Positions 24,946 through 34,980 are shown, counted from the first letter of the stretch. The stretch: DNA of 64,000 nucleotides from JANMDU01 sp031375105 (GCA_031375105.1 JANMHJ010000031.1:53368-117367), one strand, 5' to 3'. The notes: generated by a model from the sequence alone, not told the origin. Translations and numbers: made by a program.

Positions 24946-26855
24946 TGCAAGCCGCCAGCTCGGAACGCCGTATCGATGCCCTACTTGCATTACCTCGCAG
25001 CGCCAAGCACGCCCTTGCGGTACTCGTCGATTCTGCATTGTGCGTGCTCACCGTCTGGCTCGCCATCTGCTTCCGTTTTGAAAGCTGGGTCAGCTTAACG
25101 GACTACCAGTGGCTTGCTGTCGCGCTTTCCGTCTTGCTCGCCATACCTCTTCTCACGGCATTTGGTTTTTATCACACGGTCATCCGCTATGCAGGACGAC
25201 AAACAATCGTTGCAGCATTGCGTGCTGTGGGTATATATGCTGTGATCTACAGCGCCATATTCACGGCCTATGGATTCCCGTTAGTGCCTCGCACGATTGG
25301 TATCTTACAACCCCTATTGCTTCTAATTGGTTTAGCGCTTGTTAGACTACTGGCCAGCCAACTTCTCAATGAGCACACACAGGCAATCAAAGTACAAGAC
25401 AATTTACCTGTGGTATTGATTTATGGTGCGGGTAATTCGGGACAACAACTTGCCACATTATTAAAAGCGAAGGGCGAGAGCCGCATCATTGGTTTTATTG
25501 ATGACAATAAAAATCTTCACAAAGCGCGTATCGCCGGTATTCCGGTTTACGACTCGAGTGAAGTAGTTTCGTTGACGATAGAACACAAAGTGAGTGATGT
25601 ATTACTTGCTATGCCTAGCCTCACGCGCAACCGTCGCAACGACATCATTAAACTACTAAGGCCAAGTCGAGTCGCTGTCCGTACCTTGCCCAGTTTGACC
25701 GATCTTGCACATGGCAAAGTCAATGAAGAAGATCTCCGTGAATTGAATATCGAAGATCTACTCGGTCGTGAGCCTGTTAAACCAGATCAAGAATTACTGA
25801 CTGAAAATATCACTGGAAAATCAATCCTAGTGACTGGTGCAGGTGGATCTATTGGGAGCGAGTTATGCCGGCAGATTATCAAACTTGCACCCAAACAGTT
25901 GGTCATGATAGAACTCAATGAATTTACTTTGTACAAAATCAACGATGAGCTTTCTGCAACTGCAAATGAAAGAGGGATAAAAATTACTCCGATACTCGCA
26001 AATGTATTAGATGAAGATGCCATTGATAGCGTGATGTTGGCCTACAAACCGCAAACGATCTATCATGCGGCCGCATACAAACACGTACCGCTCGTGGAAA
26101 GCAATCCCGTTGTAGGACTAAAAAATAACGTACTTGGAACGCTCTATCTAGCAAGAAATGCTCTGAAACATGATGTGCAGGATTTCGTCCTGATCAGTAC
26201 AGATAAAGCCGTCCGCCCCACAAACATCATGGGGGCGAGCAAGCGTTTAGCGGAAGTTGTATTGCAAGGAATCGCGAATGAATATAAGGATACTTCGCGA
26301 TCTACACGATTTAGCATCGTACGTTTTGGAAACGTTCTAGCCTCATCGGGATCTGTAGTGCCAAAATTCCGAGAACAAATTCTTGCGGGTGGCCCAGTTA
26401 CGGTCACGCACCCTAACATAACGCGTTACTTTATGACCATACCTGAGGCTGCTCAGCTGGTCTTGCAAGCCAGCCCATTGAACATCTCTCATACCCGAGG
26501 TGCCTCAATTTTTATACTAGACATGGGTGAACCCGTCCGCATCGTTGATTTAGCAGCTCTCATGATTCAACTAGCTGGCCATACCATCAAAAACCATAAG
26601 CATGAAAATACTGGCATTGATATTGAATTCATAGGCTTACGTCCAGGAGAAAAACTCTACGAAGAGCTTTTGATTGACAGTCATAGCGAGGCTACAGAAC
26701 ACAGTAAAATTTTTCGCGCAGTCGAACGCTTTCATCCTTGGCTAGAGACGGAGCGATTTTTACACACCCTCCGGCAAACACCCTGCGATGGCCAAGCCGT
26801 TTTACAAGGTATTTTGCAGTTAGATCTAGGCTATCAACCACCATCATCCAACTAA
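24945..26855 (+). CDS. UDP-GlcNAc 4,6-dehydratase-type membrane enzyme (WbpM/PglF family)
   Basis: 636 residues: four N-terminal membrane helices (about 20-135), a first nucleotide-binding-like domain and a second Rossmann domain with VTGAGGSIGSELCRQ (about residue 290). The active site reads STDKAVRPTNIMGASKR; Met in place of the usual SDR Tyr is typical of WbpM/PglF. It would convert UDP-GlcNAc to the 4-keto-6-deoxy sugar. It overlaps the transferase stop by one base. Downstream, the SDR at 43659 could reduce the keto sugar. Confidence 0.92.
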   Translation: MQAASSERRIDALLALPRSAKHALAVLVDSALCVLTVWLAICFRFESWVSLTDYQWLAVALSVLLAIPLLTAFGFYHTVIRYAGRQTIVAALRAVGIYAVIYSAIFTAYGFPLVPRTIGILQPLLLLIGLALVRLLASQLLNEHTQAIKVQDNLPVVLIYGAGNSGQQLATLLKAKGESRIIGFIDDNKNLHKARIAGIPVYDSSEVVSLTIEHKVSDVLLAMPSLTRNRRNDIIKLLRPSRVAVRTLPSLTDLAHGKVNEEDLRELNIEDLLGREPVKPDQELLTENITGKSILVTGAGGSIGSELCRQIIKLAPKQLVMIELNEFTLYKINDELSATANERGIKITPILANVLDEDAIDSVMLAYKPQTIYHAAAYKHVPLVESNPVVGLKNNVLGTLYLARNALKHDVQDFVLISTDKAVRPTNIMGASKRLAEVVLQGIANEYKDTSRSTRFSIVRFGNVLASSGSVVPKFREQILAGGPVTVTHPNITRYFMTIPEAAQLVLQASPLNISHTRGASIFILDMGEPVRIVDLAALMIQLAGHTIKNHKHENTGIDIEFIGLRPGEKLYEELLIDSHSEATEHSKIFRAVERFHPWLETERFLHTLRQTPCDGQAVLQGILQLDLGYQPPSSN

Positions 26856-26866
26856 CGCAACATAAC

Positions 26867-27835
26867 ATGAGCATCTTAATCACAGGAGTAGCTGGCTTTA
26901 TTGGCTGCCATCTCGCAAAATCCTTAGTTAATAGCGGCAATACTGTCTTGGGGGTAGATAACCTTAGTCGCGGTAGTATCGAAAACCTCGCTTCTATTAA
27001 TAAACATCCCAACTTCAGATTTAAGGAAGTGGATGTGAATGATGTCGATACCTTGCACCACTTTGTACTGAAGGAACATGGTTCTGAACCAATTTCAGAA
27101 GTCTGGCATTTGGCGGCTAACTCTGATATTCCAGCAGGAATCGAGAACGCTCAAATCGACTTGCGCGACACGTTCATGACCACCTTCAATACACTAAGAG
27201 TGATGAAGAACCTTGGGGTTAAGAAAATACTCTTCGCCTCCAGCTCAGCAATTTACGGCAACTTGGGTGCGCAGGCTCTGACCGAAACAACCGGTCCGTT
27301 AATGCCCATCTCCAATTATGGCGCGATGAAGCTAGCCAGCGAGGCCATCATCAGTGCTGCCACTGAAAGCGATTTAGATCATGCGTACATTTTTCGCTTT
27401 CCAAATGTTATTGGAATACCTGCTACTCATGGTGTTATTCGCGATTTTTGTCTCAAACTTAAAATAGATGCATCTATTTTGAATGTACTTGGTAATGGCA
27501 CACAGCAGAAAGGTTACTTGCATGTCAGTGAATTAATCGATGCGATGCTATATGTACGCGAACATAGTAAAGAGAGGCTAAATCTATTCAATTTAGGAAC
27601 AGATGACAGTGGCGTAACCGTTCGCTACATTGCGGAGAAAACCGTGGAAATAGTAAGCCCCGGCGCTACGATCAACTTTGGCTCCCAGGATCGTGGCTGG
27701 GTCGGAGATGTGCCACGATTCTCATACAACATTGATCGCCTACGAAAGCTCGGATGGAAGCCAAAACTATCCTCAAGACAAGCTATTGACCAAGCCATTG
27801 CCGAGATAGCATGTCAAGAACAGACTTCGTCATGA
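26867..27835 (+). CDS. NAD-dependent sugar epimerase/dehydratase (extended SDR)
   Basis: 322 residues from ATG 26867. GVAGFIGCHLAKSL gives the NAD-binding glycine motif and SNYGAMKLASE the YxxxK catalytic pair. The substrate is not evident; the position directly before the GDP-heptose genes makes a GDP-heptose or derivative epimerase/dehydratase the best contextual guess, with UDP-sugar epimerase as alternative. Overlaps the next gene by 4 bp. Confidence 0.85.
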   Translation: MSILITGVAGFIGCHLAKSLVNSGNTVLGVDNLSRGSIENLASINKHPNFRFKEVDVNDVDTLHHFVLKEHGSEPISEVWHLAANSDIPAGIENAQIDLRDTFMTTFNTLRVMKNLGVKKILFASSSAIYGNLGAQALTETTGPLMPISNYGAMKLASEAIISAATESDLDHAYIFRFPNVIGIPATHGVIRDFCLKLKIDASILNVLGNGTQQKGYLHVSELIDAMLYVREHSKERLNLFNLGTDDSGVTVRYIAEKTVEIVSPGATINFGSQDRGWVGDVPRFSYNIDRLRKLGWKPKLSSRQAIDQAIAEIACQEQTSS

Positions 27836-29151
27836 AGCAAGCCATCATTTTGGCTGGCGGGCAGGGAACAAGACTCAGAGAGCGTCTCGGGCAGCTCCCT
27901 AAACCGTTGATTGATATATGTGGTGTGCCCTTATTGGAGCGCCAGATTACCCTTCTCAAAACCTATGGCTTTACTAAAATCTTAGTCTTAGTAAATTACG
28001 AAGCTCAGAAAATCATTGAATTCTGTAACTCGCGAGATAATTGGGGTATTCAGATCGATTGCATTAATGACGGTCAAGCACTAGGAACTGCAGGTGCTGT
28101 ACTAGGCGCATGGGATCAACTGGATCATGAATTTTTGGTGGTCTACGGTGACACAATGCTCGATGTAGACCTTAGCCGCTTTGTTGCTCACCATCGCAGC
28201 CACAACCAAGCTGCAGCAACCCTATTTCTACACCCAAATGATCACCCACATGATTCAGATCTAGTTGAAATGAGGGAAGATGGTCGCATTCTGGCACTTC
28301 ACGCGTATCCCCATCCGACAAATACTTTTTTGCCGAATCTCGTCAACGCCGCACTGTATGTAATTCGTAAAGCATCTCTCAAGCGCTATTTAGGAAAAAA
28401 TAAACCAGTGTATGACTTTGGAAAACATCTTTTTCCAGAAATGCTACAGAATAACGACTTATTAGTGGGTTACAACAGTTTAGAATACATCAAAGACAGT
28501 GGCACTCCTGCCAGACTTGATAAAGTTTGCTCAGATTTTCAATCTGGAAAAATTGCTCAATTCAGATTATCAACGCCCCAAAAGGTTGTTTTTCTGGACC
28601 GAGATGGCACCATCAATGTAGAGCGGAGTTACATCTCTACGCCTGAACAGTTAGATTTGATCAATGGCTCTGCGAGCGCCATCAAACAACTCAACACCGC
28701 AGGCTGGCGAGTTTGCGTTATCACCAACCAACCTGTTATCGCTCGCGGCGAATGTACGCCCGAAGAATTAAGACAGATCCATAACAAAATGGAAACCTTA
28801 TTAGGACATGCAGGCGCTTTTGTAGATCGAATTGCATATTGCCCACATCATCCGGATAGCGGTTATGAGGGCGAGGTCATTTCTCTCAAAATTCAGTGTT
28901 TATGCCGCAAACCTCGCATAGGTATGATCGAAAAACTAACACATGAACTAAACATCGATATCCGGAAATCTTGGTTGATTGGGGACTCCACGTCCGATAT
29001 TATGACTGCAAAGAATGCAGGGCTTCGCAGCATTTTGGTTCGCACTGGATTGGCTGGACTAGATGGTAAATATCAGGTCGAACCCGATTATTCTGCCACG
29101 AACTTACAAGAAGCTGTTTCCATGCTTTTAGAATCCGAAGTTCTTCACTAA
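27832..29151 (+). CDS. fusion of heptose-1-phosphate guanylyltransferase (HddC-like) and HAD heptose bisphosphatase (GmhB-like)
   Basis: 439 residues from ATG 27832. Residues 1-240: nucleotidyltransferase with AIILAGGQGTRLRERLGQLP and VVYGDTMLDVD, matching D-glycero-alpha-D-manno-heptose-1-phosphate guanylyltransferase. Residues about 250-430: HAD-IIIA phosphatase with VVFLDRDGTIN, a GmhB-like zinc loop (YCPHHPD and CLCRKP) and WLIGDSTSDI. The two would carry out the dephosphorylation and nucleotide transfer steps of GDP-heptose synthesis in one chain. Kinase and isomerase follow directly. Fusion is seen directly; substrate specificity is inferred from context. Confidence 0.9.
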   Translation: MKQAIILAGGQGTRLRERLGQLPKPLIDICGVPLLERQITLLKTYGFTKILVLVNYEAQKIIEFCNSRDNWGIQIDCINDGQALGTAGAVLGAWDQLDHEFLVVYGDTMLDVDLSRFVAHHRSHNQAAATLFLHPNDHPHDSDLVEMREDGRILALHAYPHPTNTFLPNLVNAALYVIRKASLKRYLGKNKPVYDFGKHLFPEMLQNNDLLVGYNSLEYIKDSGTPARLDKVCSDFQSGKIAQFRLSTPQKVVFLDRDGTINVERSYISTPEQLDLINGSASAIKQLNTAGWRVCVITNQPVIARGECTPEELRQIHNKMETLLGHAGAFVDRIAYCPHHPDSGYEGEVISLKIQCLCRKPRIGMIEKLTHELNIDIRKSWLIGDSTSDIMTAKNAGLRSILVRTGLAGLDGKYQVEPDYSATNLQEAVSMLLESEVLH

Positions 29152-29173
29152 CACCTTCTACATTATCTAATTT

Positions 29174-30154
29174 ATGATTATCAGCAGAACTCCACTACGT
29201 ATGAGCTTTGCAGGCGGTGGCAGTGATCTATCTTCTTTCTATCGCAAACATCCAGGCGCTGTATTGAGTACTGCGATCGACAAGTATGTCTATGTTACTC
29301 TTAACAAGAAGTTCGATGATGGTATACGGATTGCGTATTCGAGAAATGAAGATGTGGAGCGCATTGATCAAATCGAGCACAAATTGGTGAAGGCTTCGAT
29401 GGAGGAGCTTCGCATGTCCGGTGGTGTTGAAATTACAACGATTGCAGACATTCCATCTAAAGGAACAGGATTAGGATCCTCCAGCTCTTTTACTGTAGGT
29501 TTACTACATGCTCTGAATGCCTACCAAGGCAGATATTGCTCCGCCCAAGTTCTAGCGGAATCCAGTTGCCGCATTGAAATTGAGCGTTGTAACGAACCCA
29601 TTGGAAAGCAAGATCAATATGCAGCAGCTTATGGCGGTCTAAATTTCATCGAATTTCTGCCAGACGATACTGTTTCCGTTTCACCCGTCATATGCAAAAG
29701 TTCGACAGTGCAATTATTGCAAGATTCGATCTTGCTTTTCTATACTGGTCTAACTCGAAGTGCTTCAGATCTGCTGCAAAAACAATCTCACGCAATGATT
29801 GCTGAATCCTCTAAAAACAATACTATGATCAGAATGGTTCAGTTGGCTCATACACTCAAGAGCGATTTACAAAACAATGATGCCAATACCTTTGGCGACA
29901 TTCTTCATGAGAACTGGATGCTCAAGAAAAGTCTTACAGAAGGAATTAGCAGCCCGGACATTGATTCTTGGTACGACACAGCCTTGCGTGCCGGTGCAAG
30001 CGGTGGTAAAATTTTGGGCGCTGGCGCTGGCGGCTTTTTGATGCTAGCAGCGCCTCCAGAAAGGCATCCTGAAATAACGAAGGCCTTGTACTTTTTAAGG
30101 CCGATTCCCGTTAAATTCGATCCTTTCGGCAGTCGGATCATTTTCTACAATTAA
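29174..30154 (+). CDS. hddA: D-glycero-alpha-D-manno-heptose-7-phosphate kinase (GHMP family)
   Basis: 326 residues. GHMP-kinase motifs: RTPLRMSFAGGGSDL at the N-terminus, the ATP loop KGTGLGSSSSFTVGLLHAL near residue 100 and GASGGKILGAGAGGFLML near the C-terminus. HddA phosphorylates heptose 7-phosphate at C1 in the alpha (GDP) branch of heptose synthesis. It lies between the GmhB-HddC fusion and gmhA, which fixes the role. Confidence 0.92.
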   Translation: MIISRTPLRMSFAGGGSDLSSFYRKHPGAVLSTAIDKYVYVTLNKKFDDGIRIAYSRNEDVERIDQIEHKLVKASMEELRMSGGVEITTIADIPSKGTGLGSSSSFTVGLLHALNAYQGRYCSAQVLAESSCRIEIERCNEPIGKQDQYAAAYGGLNFIEFLPDDTVSVSPVICKSSTVQLLQDSILLFYTGLTRSASDLLQKQSHAMIAESSKNNTMIRMVQLAHTLKSDLQNNDANTFGDILHENWMLKKSLTEGISSPDIDSWYDTALRAGASGGKILGAGAGGFLMLAAPPERHPEITKALYFLRPIPVKFDPFGSRIIFYN

Positions 30155-30173
30155 TTGTTTTCAAGGAAATACG

Positions 30174-30740
30174 ATGATCAACGCTCACGGAATAGCACAA
30201 GCATATTTAGAGAAATTGACCCTTTTATTGGCACGAATTGATCGTCAGCAAATTGACGATGCTGTTCAGGTTGTTGCAAATGCTTGGCTGCAGGGCCGTC
30301 AAATCATCACACTCGGCAATGGCGGTAGCTCCTTGACGGCGCTCCATTTCATTAACGATTGGAATAAGAGCATTTTCACCAGCAGTAAAAAACCTTTTCG
30401 CGGACGCACCCTTGTGGACAACATGGGGTTAGTCATGAGCTATTCAAATGATGTTTCCTTTGAAGATGTTTTTATCGAACAGTTGAAAAATATTTTAGAG
30501 CCCAATGATCTGGTAATTGCTATTTCTGGGAGTGGAAACTCAGAGAATGTTGTTCGCGCCGTTCAATATGCAAACGAAAATCATGCTGTCACTCTTGGCC
30601 TGTGTGGCTATCGTGGCGGTCAGCTTAAAAATATTGCACAGCACGTTTTGTGGGCTGATGTTGATGATATGCAACTCTCAGAAGACATACATGCGATCTT
30701 CGGGCACATGGTCATGCAACGCCTGTGTGGCTATCTGTGA
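30174..30740 (+). CDS. gmhA: sedoheptulose 7-phosphate isomerase-type SIS protein
   Basis: 188 residues with a SIS domain: TLGNGGSSLTALHFINDW and AISGSGNSENVVRAV are the sugar-phosphate binding loops. GmhA makes D-glycero-D-manno-heptose 7-phosphate from sedoheptulose 7-phosphate, the first step of the pathway. This is probably a cluster-dedicated copy separate from the lipid A core gene. It overlaps the following transferase by 4 bp (GTGA). Confidence 0.92.
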   Translation: MINAHGIAQAYLEKLTLLLARIDRQQIDDAVQVVANAWLQGRQIITLGNGGSSLTALHFINDWNKSIFTSSKKPFRGRTLVDNMGLVMSYSNDVSFEDVFIEQLKNILEPNDLVIAISGSGNSENVVRAVQYANENHAVTLGLCGYRGGQLKNIAQHVLWADVDDMQLSEDIHAIFGHMVMQRLCGYL

Positions 30741-31846
30741 GTGAATCTCATCAGATTGCCTTAGTGATTGACGGAGTGCCTGATGCTGGTGGCGGTCAAA
30801 GAGTTGCACTCGACACTCTCAAAGCACTATCTGAGTTGAATTGGCGGGTCTATGCATTGGTTGGTCGCGACTCGTTCTTGTCCCATCAAATTCATACCGA
30901 TCCACTTTTGCGCTCTGTAAAAGTTCATCTGATGACAAGCCCTGCTAGAAAGAAAGGTTTATTGTCTCGCATCGTACGCAACTTCAGATTCGGGATTCAT
31001 CTCTGGCAGCATAGAAAGCTGATGTCAGAAGCCACAATTTGTATTGTGAATGATCCTGATTTTTTTTTCCCAGCATGCATATTAGCTAGGTGCACTGGAA
31101 AATATAATTTAATTATTTACGCACATCTTGTATACACTAACCTAAAGAAAAAATTCTTTAAAACAATAGTTCAATCGCAAAGTGTAAACAGCGTCTGGAC
31201 AGCATCCAATTTTCTGAACTCGCATCTGCTAGATTGCACCAGAGGAAAGCCAGTTTACGTAATTGAACCAGCTTGCCGCTTTCAGATTGTTTCGACACAG
31301 ATTGAATCACAACATAAAAATGTCGCAAGTATTGGCATGCTACATCCTAATAAAGGGCATGATTTGCTTTGCCAGGCCGCTAAAAAACACCCTGATCTCC
31401 AATTTCACATAATTGGTAGCCCATCTAACCAAGCACAGATCTATGCTTCAGAACTACAACGTTCCTCTCCAAAGAATGTCATTTTCCGATCCTATGTCAA
31501 TGATTTGCCAAATTATTTCAACGAGCATTGCATTGGAATAGTAGTTTCTGCATCTAAACATAATCAAGAAGCATTTGGACTAACTGCCTTAGAGGCTGTT
31601 GCCCTAGGGCTGGAGGCTATCGTTCGTCGCACGGGCGGACTAAGTGAAATTGCCGATAAACTCGGTTTATCATCAGGTGTGTCAGACGAAGATCTAATGC
31701 ATTTGCTAGATGTAGCAATCGCGCACCCGTCAGATCAAAACCAGAAAATCTCCCAACAAGCGGCCTTGAGACTTCAATATAGCTTTGAGGCCTTTAAATC
31801 TCGAATCAGCAGAGCATTAGAAGCATCGAAACTATGTCGAATCTGA
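30737..31846 (+). CDS. glycosyltransferase family 4
   Basis: 369 residues from GTG 30737, overlapping gmhA by 4 bp. GT-B fold: N-terminal GGGQRVALDTL, linker, and the C-terminal donor site with IGMLHPNKGHDLLCQA and NQEAFGLTALEAVALG (the EX7E motif). Cytoplasmic, transfers a sugar from a nucleotide donor to the growing lipid-linked glycan. Adjacent to the GDP-heptose genes, so heptosyl transfer is plausible but unproven. Markedly AT-rich. Confidence 0.88.
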   Translation: MSESHQIALVIDGVPDAGGGQRVALDTLKALSELNWRVYALVGRDSFLSHQIHTDPLLRSVKVHLMTSPARKKGLLSRIVRNFRFGIHLWQHRKLMSEATICIVNDPDFFFPACILARCTGKYNLIIYAHLVYTNLKKKFFKTIVQSQSVNSVWTASNFLNSHLLDCTRGKPVYVIEPACRFQIVSTQIESQHKNVASIGMLHPNKGHDLLCQAAKKHPDLQFHIIGSPSNQAQIYASELQRSSPKNVIFRSYVNDLPNYFNEHCIGIVVSASKHNQEAFGLTALEAVALGLEAIVRRTGGLSEIADKLGLSSGVSDEDLMHLLDVAIAHPSDQNQKISQQAALRLQYSFEAFKSRISRALEASKLCRI

Positions 31847-32685
31847 TCTCAAACCACTCCCAAGCCGAATATATTAGCGTAGGGAGTAACAGCACTGAGT
31901 TAAACCCGCACGTTTCTGCCTCTATCATTCTGCCTCTCAATAAAGACAATCCGTATCTTGAAGCGGCTATCCTGAGCATCCTCCACCAGGATCACCATGA
32001 ACTTGAGCTCATAATTGTTGTTGATGGATCCACACCTGCCTTTGCGGAGGCTTTGTGCCAACGAATTCGTGACGCTCGCGTTCGAGTGATATACACACAC
32101 CTACTTGGCTTACCATTTTCTTTGAATTTGGGGTTAGTACACTGCAAGGCAGAGATCGTATTTCGTATGGACGGAGATGATATAAGTGAGACCAATAGGA
32201 TATCTAGAATGCTTCGGTATTTTGCCGACCACCCAGAAACCACCGTGCTAAGTACACGATTCAGAGTGATTGATGAAGAAGGGCAAGAACATGGTTTATC
32301 AAAACATAATGGACGATCACCTGCACAAGTCAAGCAATATCTAGCCTGCCGCTGCATTTTGGGTCATCCAACCATTGCTTTTCGTAAAGCGGCAGTTATT
32401 GCTGCCGGAGGCTATGCCTATGGTTCATTCTCAGAAGATTATGATCTATGGCTCAGACTGCGACGCAAACCAGAAGTCGTGTTTGCTACTCTCGATGAAC
32501 CACTTTTGCGCTACCGCGTTCACAGCTTACAAGCATCATCCAATCTCAATGCCAGTAAGATCCTTGCCTACGATCTGGCATTAAAAATACGTGAGTTACT
32601 ATTCACTCGAGATCCCTTGTTTTTAGTAGGCGTGTGCTTTGCTTTGCTTGAATACGTATATAAGAAAATCAAAAATGACACCTAA
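31834..32685 (+). CDS. glycosyltransferase family 2
   Basis: 283 residues, GT-A fold: ASIILPLNKDNPYLEAAILS at the start, IIVVDGSTP, the metal-binding FRMDGDDIS (DXD-like) and FSEDYDLWLRL, the typical ED motif. Lacks large membrane segments, so a cytoplasmic transferase. It overlaps both neighbours (13 and 11 bp), indicating tight co-translation. Confidence 0.9.
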   Translation: MSNLISNHSQAEYISVGSNSTELNPHVSASIILPLNKDNPYLEAAILSILHQDHHELELIIVVDGSTPAFAEALCQRIRDARVRVIYTHLLGLPFSLNLGLVHCKAEIVFRMDGDDISETNRISRMLRYFADHPETTVLSTRFRVIDEEGQEHGLSKHNGRSPAQVKQYLACRCILGHPTIAFRKAAVIAAGGYAYGSFSEDYDLWLRLRRKPEVVFATLDEPLLRYRVHSLQASSNLNASKILAYDLALKIRELLFTRDPLFLVGVCFALLEYVYKKIKNDT

Positions 32686-33406
32686 ACTCCGTCAAATCTT
32701 GAAGTGGCTGCCCATAAAACGCCGTCGCTCACTGACGCCTGGCATCGCTATTTTTGGTATTAATCTATTTATCGAGACTAGAAGATCACAAAACCAATCG
32801 TTCTATGCCCTCGAACAGGCGCTCAAGTTGAATGCAATGACAGTTTTAGACGTTGGATCGGGCGATGGTGAGCATGCACGAATGTTTGCCACGCATGGTG
32901 CGGAAGTTGATTGCATCGATTACGGTACATCGATATACGCCAACCAAGCTAAAGAATTCACCCCATCGCAGAGGATCAAGACTCTCAACATCGATTTCAA
33001 TGCATTTATACCTTCAAAACAATACGATCTAGTTTGGGCTTCGCACGTATTGGAGCATCAACGCAATCCTGGTATTTTTATTGAACAGTTGATCAGGTGC
33101 TGCCATCCAAATGGCCGGATCATCATAACTGTACCCGATCCTCATCGCATCATGTGCGGAGGCCACTTGTCGTCGTGGACACCCGGCCTTTTGGCATACA
33201 ACATCGTCATGTGCGGTATTGATTTGCAGTCCAGCGCCATGATTCGTGGCAGCCACGAATTCTCAATTAGCTTCCAACCGAAGCGATTCAGCCTGCCTCA
33301 GCTGAGTTACGACTATGGCGATTTGCGCAAGTTACAACCTTACCTTCCCTCGACCATGTCCGAAGGGGGGGACTCTTGGATAAAGTGGGGATCCAAGTTT
33401 CTTTAA
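32675..33406 (+). CDS. class I SAM-dependent methyltransferase
   Basis: 243 residues from ATG 32675. The SAM-binding motif I is VLDVGSGDGEHARMF, with WASHVLEHQRNPGIF and PNGRIIITVPDP, the layout of Methyltransf_11/23 proteins found in glycan clusters. Probably O-methylates a sugar. Last gene of the plus-strand arm; its end overlaps the convergent GT11 gene by 4 bp. Confidence 0.85.
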   Translation: MTPKLRQILKWLPIKRRRSLTPGIAIFGINLFIETRRSQNQSFYALEQALKLNAMTVLDVGSGDGEHARMFATHGAEVDCIDYGTSIYANQAKEFTPSQRIKTLNIDFNAFIPSKQYDLVWASHVLEHQRNPGIFIEQLIRCCHPNGRIIITVPDPHRIMCGGHLSSWTPGLLAYNIVMCGIDLQSSAMIRGSHEFSISFQPKRFSLPQLSYDYGDLRKLQPYLPSTMSEGGDSWIKWGSKFL

Positions 33407-34263
33407 ATCCTACTCCATCTACTAGGAACGATATCACCCGTGTAGTACCGATCAGTCGCAAACCATTTTTTTGGGGCAACAACGATTGATTCTTGAACGT
33501 CTGATAGCCAAGCTGCCCACCAGCTGAACGTACTATTCGCAATAATATGATGTCTACAGCTGGACATCAGGCGCAAATCTTCGACCGGCTCAAACGCATT
33601 GCCATCCACAAAATTTAATTCATGTCGACTTGTTAAATTCTTTTTCGCCCAAATCAGATCATTTGAAAACACAAAGTATTTAGGTTTTGATATGTGACTC
33701 TCGACCATTGCCATCGCATTTGTATAGTAGTCCAAGCCACAAACACCATGAATTTCAAGTGTCTTGGCGTTCGTTACATAATCACCGCGTCGTATATGAA
33801 TCATCACGCTATCTGATTGCAATATTTTTTGTTGTAAGAGAAGGTTTTCTCTTGAAATGGAATTTTTCGGTAGAAACTCTTTCTTTAAAGTATTTGATAT
33901 TTCACTAAAGTACTTCTCTGATTGGAAGTTCCCAGAAATAAGTCTATCTTTAGGTAAAGTTGACCAGTTGAGATCATATGCCATGGCAGGCTCTACATAC
34001 CAGTGAGTTTTGATGCCCATCCGATTCAAGCCACGATTCGGCAATTCAAGATAATTCGGCCATCTACGTAAATGAGACGATTTCGCTTCATACGCGCTGA
34101 TCCGCATTTTTCTCAACTCATAGGAATGGAGTTGATAATTCTTATACGATCTTAAATCTAAATAAAAATCGTCATTCAACCTTGTTGACAAAGCCTTACC
34201 AGCGGCATACTGAAACATTTGATTGCCAAGGCCACCTGTAATTCTAGCAACTATCATTGACAA
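33403..34263 (-). CDS. glycosyltransferase family 11 (alpha-1,2-fucosyl/colitosyltransferase)
   Basis: 286 residues. ITGGLGNQMFQYAAGKAL at the N-terminus and MIHIRRGDYV in the middle are GT11 signatures; NSTFSWWAAWL is the third conserved motif. The enzyme adds a GDP-activated 6-deoxysugar in alpha-1,2 linkage. The presence of manC, gmd, fcl/colC and a ColD-like dehydratase in the same arm indicates GDP-fucose or GDP-colitose as donor. Colitosyltransferases of some O antigens also belong to GT11. Confidence 0.92.
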   Translation of the reverse strand: MSMIVARITGGLGNQMFQYAAGKALSTRLNDDFYLDLRSYKNYQLHSYELRKMRISAYEAKSSHLRRWPNYLELPNRGLNRMGIKTHWYVEPAMAYDLNWSTLPKDRLISGNFQSEKYFSEISNTLKKEFLPKNSISRENLLLQQKILQSDSVMIHIRRGDYVTNAKTLEIHGVCGLDYYTNAMAMVESHISKPKYFVFSNDLIWAKKNLTSRHELNFVDGNAFEPVEDLRLMSSCRHHIIANSTFSWWAAWLSDVQESIVVAPKKWFATDRYYTGDIVPSRWSRI

Positions 34264-34266
34264 CTT

Positions 34267-34956
34267 TCACTTACTCAAGCTGCCTATGTCAATACCCCTT
34301 AGTTTCCAACTTTCCCACACAAATGGATAATTCCACATTTGCTCATGCGTTACCATTAATTCAGAGCGAATTTTCTCTCTCATCGCAACCGCATTTGGAA
34401 TGAAATCGTGAAACTGCACCTGAATGTACTCAATACTCTTAATCAAACCTGAGTCAAGGAGAGCAGGCAATAACGTGTATTCTCCGCCCTCAATATTGAT
34501 TTTTAGCAGGTCAATTTTTTGCAAGTTTAACTTCAACATAACCTCTCGCACATCTACTAATTCAGCTTTGTGAACTTCACTGGACTTCAATGTTGCGTTC
34601 ACAAAACTAGAGCCATCATCAGAGTCAATAATATCGAACCATCCATTCTGATTAGACAATCCGTAGTTCAAAACTGATACGGATTGATCATTAAGAAATC
34701 GCTTCGTACACTGGCTATAGAAAAATGGATGCGGCTCAAATACAAAAATACGCGATCCGTACAGCTGCCGCATTGTCTCTGCAAAATCACCACGATAGCC
34801 GCCAACATCAAAAATCACACTGCTCGGGTTTAGTGGGTAATCTAATCTAAGCGTGTTATCTCCATCATCTCGAAACCATTTTTTTATCGTTTGCAAAAAA
34901 GGATCTCGAAGAACTTCACGACGCCAGAACTTAATAGCCCTCTTAAACATGATCAA
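34267..34956 (-). CDS. FkbM family methyltransferase
   Basis: 229 residues: VIFDVGGYRGDFAETM (SAM site), IFVFEPHPFFYSQC and LLKINIEGGEYTLLPALL are the FkbM pattern. Probably methylates a hydroxyl of the glycan. Three bp separate it from the GT11 gene, so translation is coupled. No membrane segment. Confidence 0.87.
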   Translation of the reverse strand: MIMFKRAIKFWRREVLRDPFLQTIKKWFRDDGDNTLRLDYPLNPSSVIFDVGGYRGDFAETMRQLYGSRIFVFEPHPFFYSQCTKRFLNDQSVSVLNYGLSNQNGWFDIIDSDDGSSFVNATLKSSEVHKAELVDVREVMLKLNLQKIDLLKINIEGGEYTLLPALLDSGLIKSIEYIQVQFHDFIPNAVAMREKIRSELMVTHEQMWNYPFVWESWKLRGIDIGSLSK

Positions 34957-34980
34957 CCTTAATATCTAAATATTGAAAAA

